NCBI GenBank assembly: GCA_963978545.1
Contig: OZ021732.1
Coordinates: 35,859,123 to 35,923,122, forward strand
Length of the DNA: 64,000 nt
Source: Linyphia triangularis
Lineage: Eukaryota > Arthropoda > Arachnida > Araneae > Linyphiidae
Direction: 5' to 3'
Position numbers and translations under genes: made by a program. How positions within the stretch are numbered: the first letter of the stretch is position 1; every line of letters starts with the position of its first letter. Below the pieces are notes generated by a model. The model saw only the letters and a list, made by a program, of their open reading frames with translations, was not told where the DNA came from and made no database searches. Positions 63,785 to 64,000 of this stretch are shown here, piece after piece.

Positions 63785-63964
63785 TCATTCAACTTTTAAC
63801 ACTATTGAAGTATCATCGCCCTCCACTTTAAGAGACGCATTCATCAATACTTCCACGCAGTGCAGTGCCTCTTTGAGCAAAGAAAAATGCAGAGCATCAA
63901 TTATCACCCGCAACCTATCTCTGACCAACTCCCAATAATACAGTCTCCAGGAGCTTTTCCGATA
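63785..63964 (-). CDS. Coding-like fragment at the window edge, unidentified
   Basis: Read on the minus strand, a frame closes at TGA (63785-63787). Going back it reads through LVRDRLRVIIDALHFSLLKE and ALHCVEVLMNASLKVEGDD to an upstream in-frame TGA close to 63960. Amphipathic composition and GC content above the neighbourhood suggest real or formerly real coding sequence, about 59 codons without an evident start. It may be the 3' exon of a minus-strand gene continuing beyond the window, or a transposon fragment. I do not recognise it. Confidence 0.3.
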   Translation of the reverse strand, partial: YRKSSWRLYYWELVRDRLRVIIDALHFSLLKEALHCVEVLMNASLKVEGDDTSIVLKVE

Positions 63965-64000
63965 ATCTCACCCGCACTGCCGCGGGGGCAATAAAAAATA

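Overview
This window looks like nuclear DNA of an arthropod, most likely an arachnid such as a spider; that taxonomic guess is an inference. It is strongly AT-rich. Coding sequence is cut into short exons with GT/AG introns from about 0.13 to 3.9 kb, and the rest holds microsatellites, A/T tracts and small transposable elements. I see no bacterial operon, CRISPR array, phage or virus-like gene.

Two protein-coding genes can be rebuilt completely from the sequence, both on the plus strand. The first, at 1,470-6,524, has six exons and encodes a 182-residue nucleoside diphosphate kinase of the NME6 type, with the active-site motif NATHGSD. The second, at 21,766-48,088, has fourteen exons and encodes a 444-residue member of the enolase superfamily orthologous to ENOSF1 (L-fuconate dehydratase family). 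Its metal-binding and acid/base residues are all visible. In both genes every exon joins in frame, every intron is GT...AG, and an in-frame stop lies upstream of the chosen start. Almost all long uninterrupted reading frames elsewhere come from simple repeats or are chance frames in introns. The real exons are short, so a plain ORF search misses most of them.

Layout: 1-1.3 kb, upstream DNA; 1.3-7.0 kb, NME6; 7.0-8.3 kb, nothing recognised; 8.3-9.0 kb, a GC-richer block that looks like the terminal exon and 3' UTR of an unidentified gene; 9-21.6 kb, intergenic DNA with a degenerate tRNA-like sequence, a 459-bp foldback element, a hAT-like element with 8-bp target-site duplication, a 999-bp solo LTR and a 567-bp pentanucleotide array; 21.6-48.3 kb, ENOSF1, whose introns hold further hAT-like and mariner-like elements, inverted repeats and microsatellites; 48.3-64 kb, intergenic DNA with three copies of one dispersed repeat (one carrying a large AAAC/GAAC expansion), another hAT-like element with perfect 8-bp TSD, an inverted duplication enclosing a possible minus-strand first exon, a decayed coding-like patch, a 206-bp hairpin element and a coding-like block at the right edge.

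The two genes are both small-molecule metabolic enzymes (nucleotide phosphorylation; sugar-acid dehydration), but nothing here suggests that they work together. I found no convincing new biological system. The best leads are the short-element families with intact target-site duplications, the stepwise pentamer array, a possible alternative terminal exon in ENOSF1, and the unidentified exon candidates at 8.3, 55.6, 58.2 and 63.8 kb.
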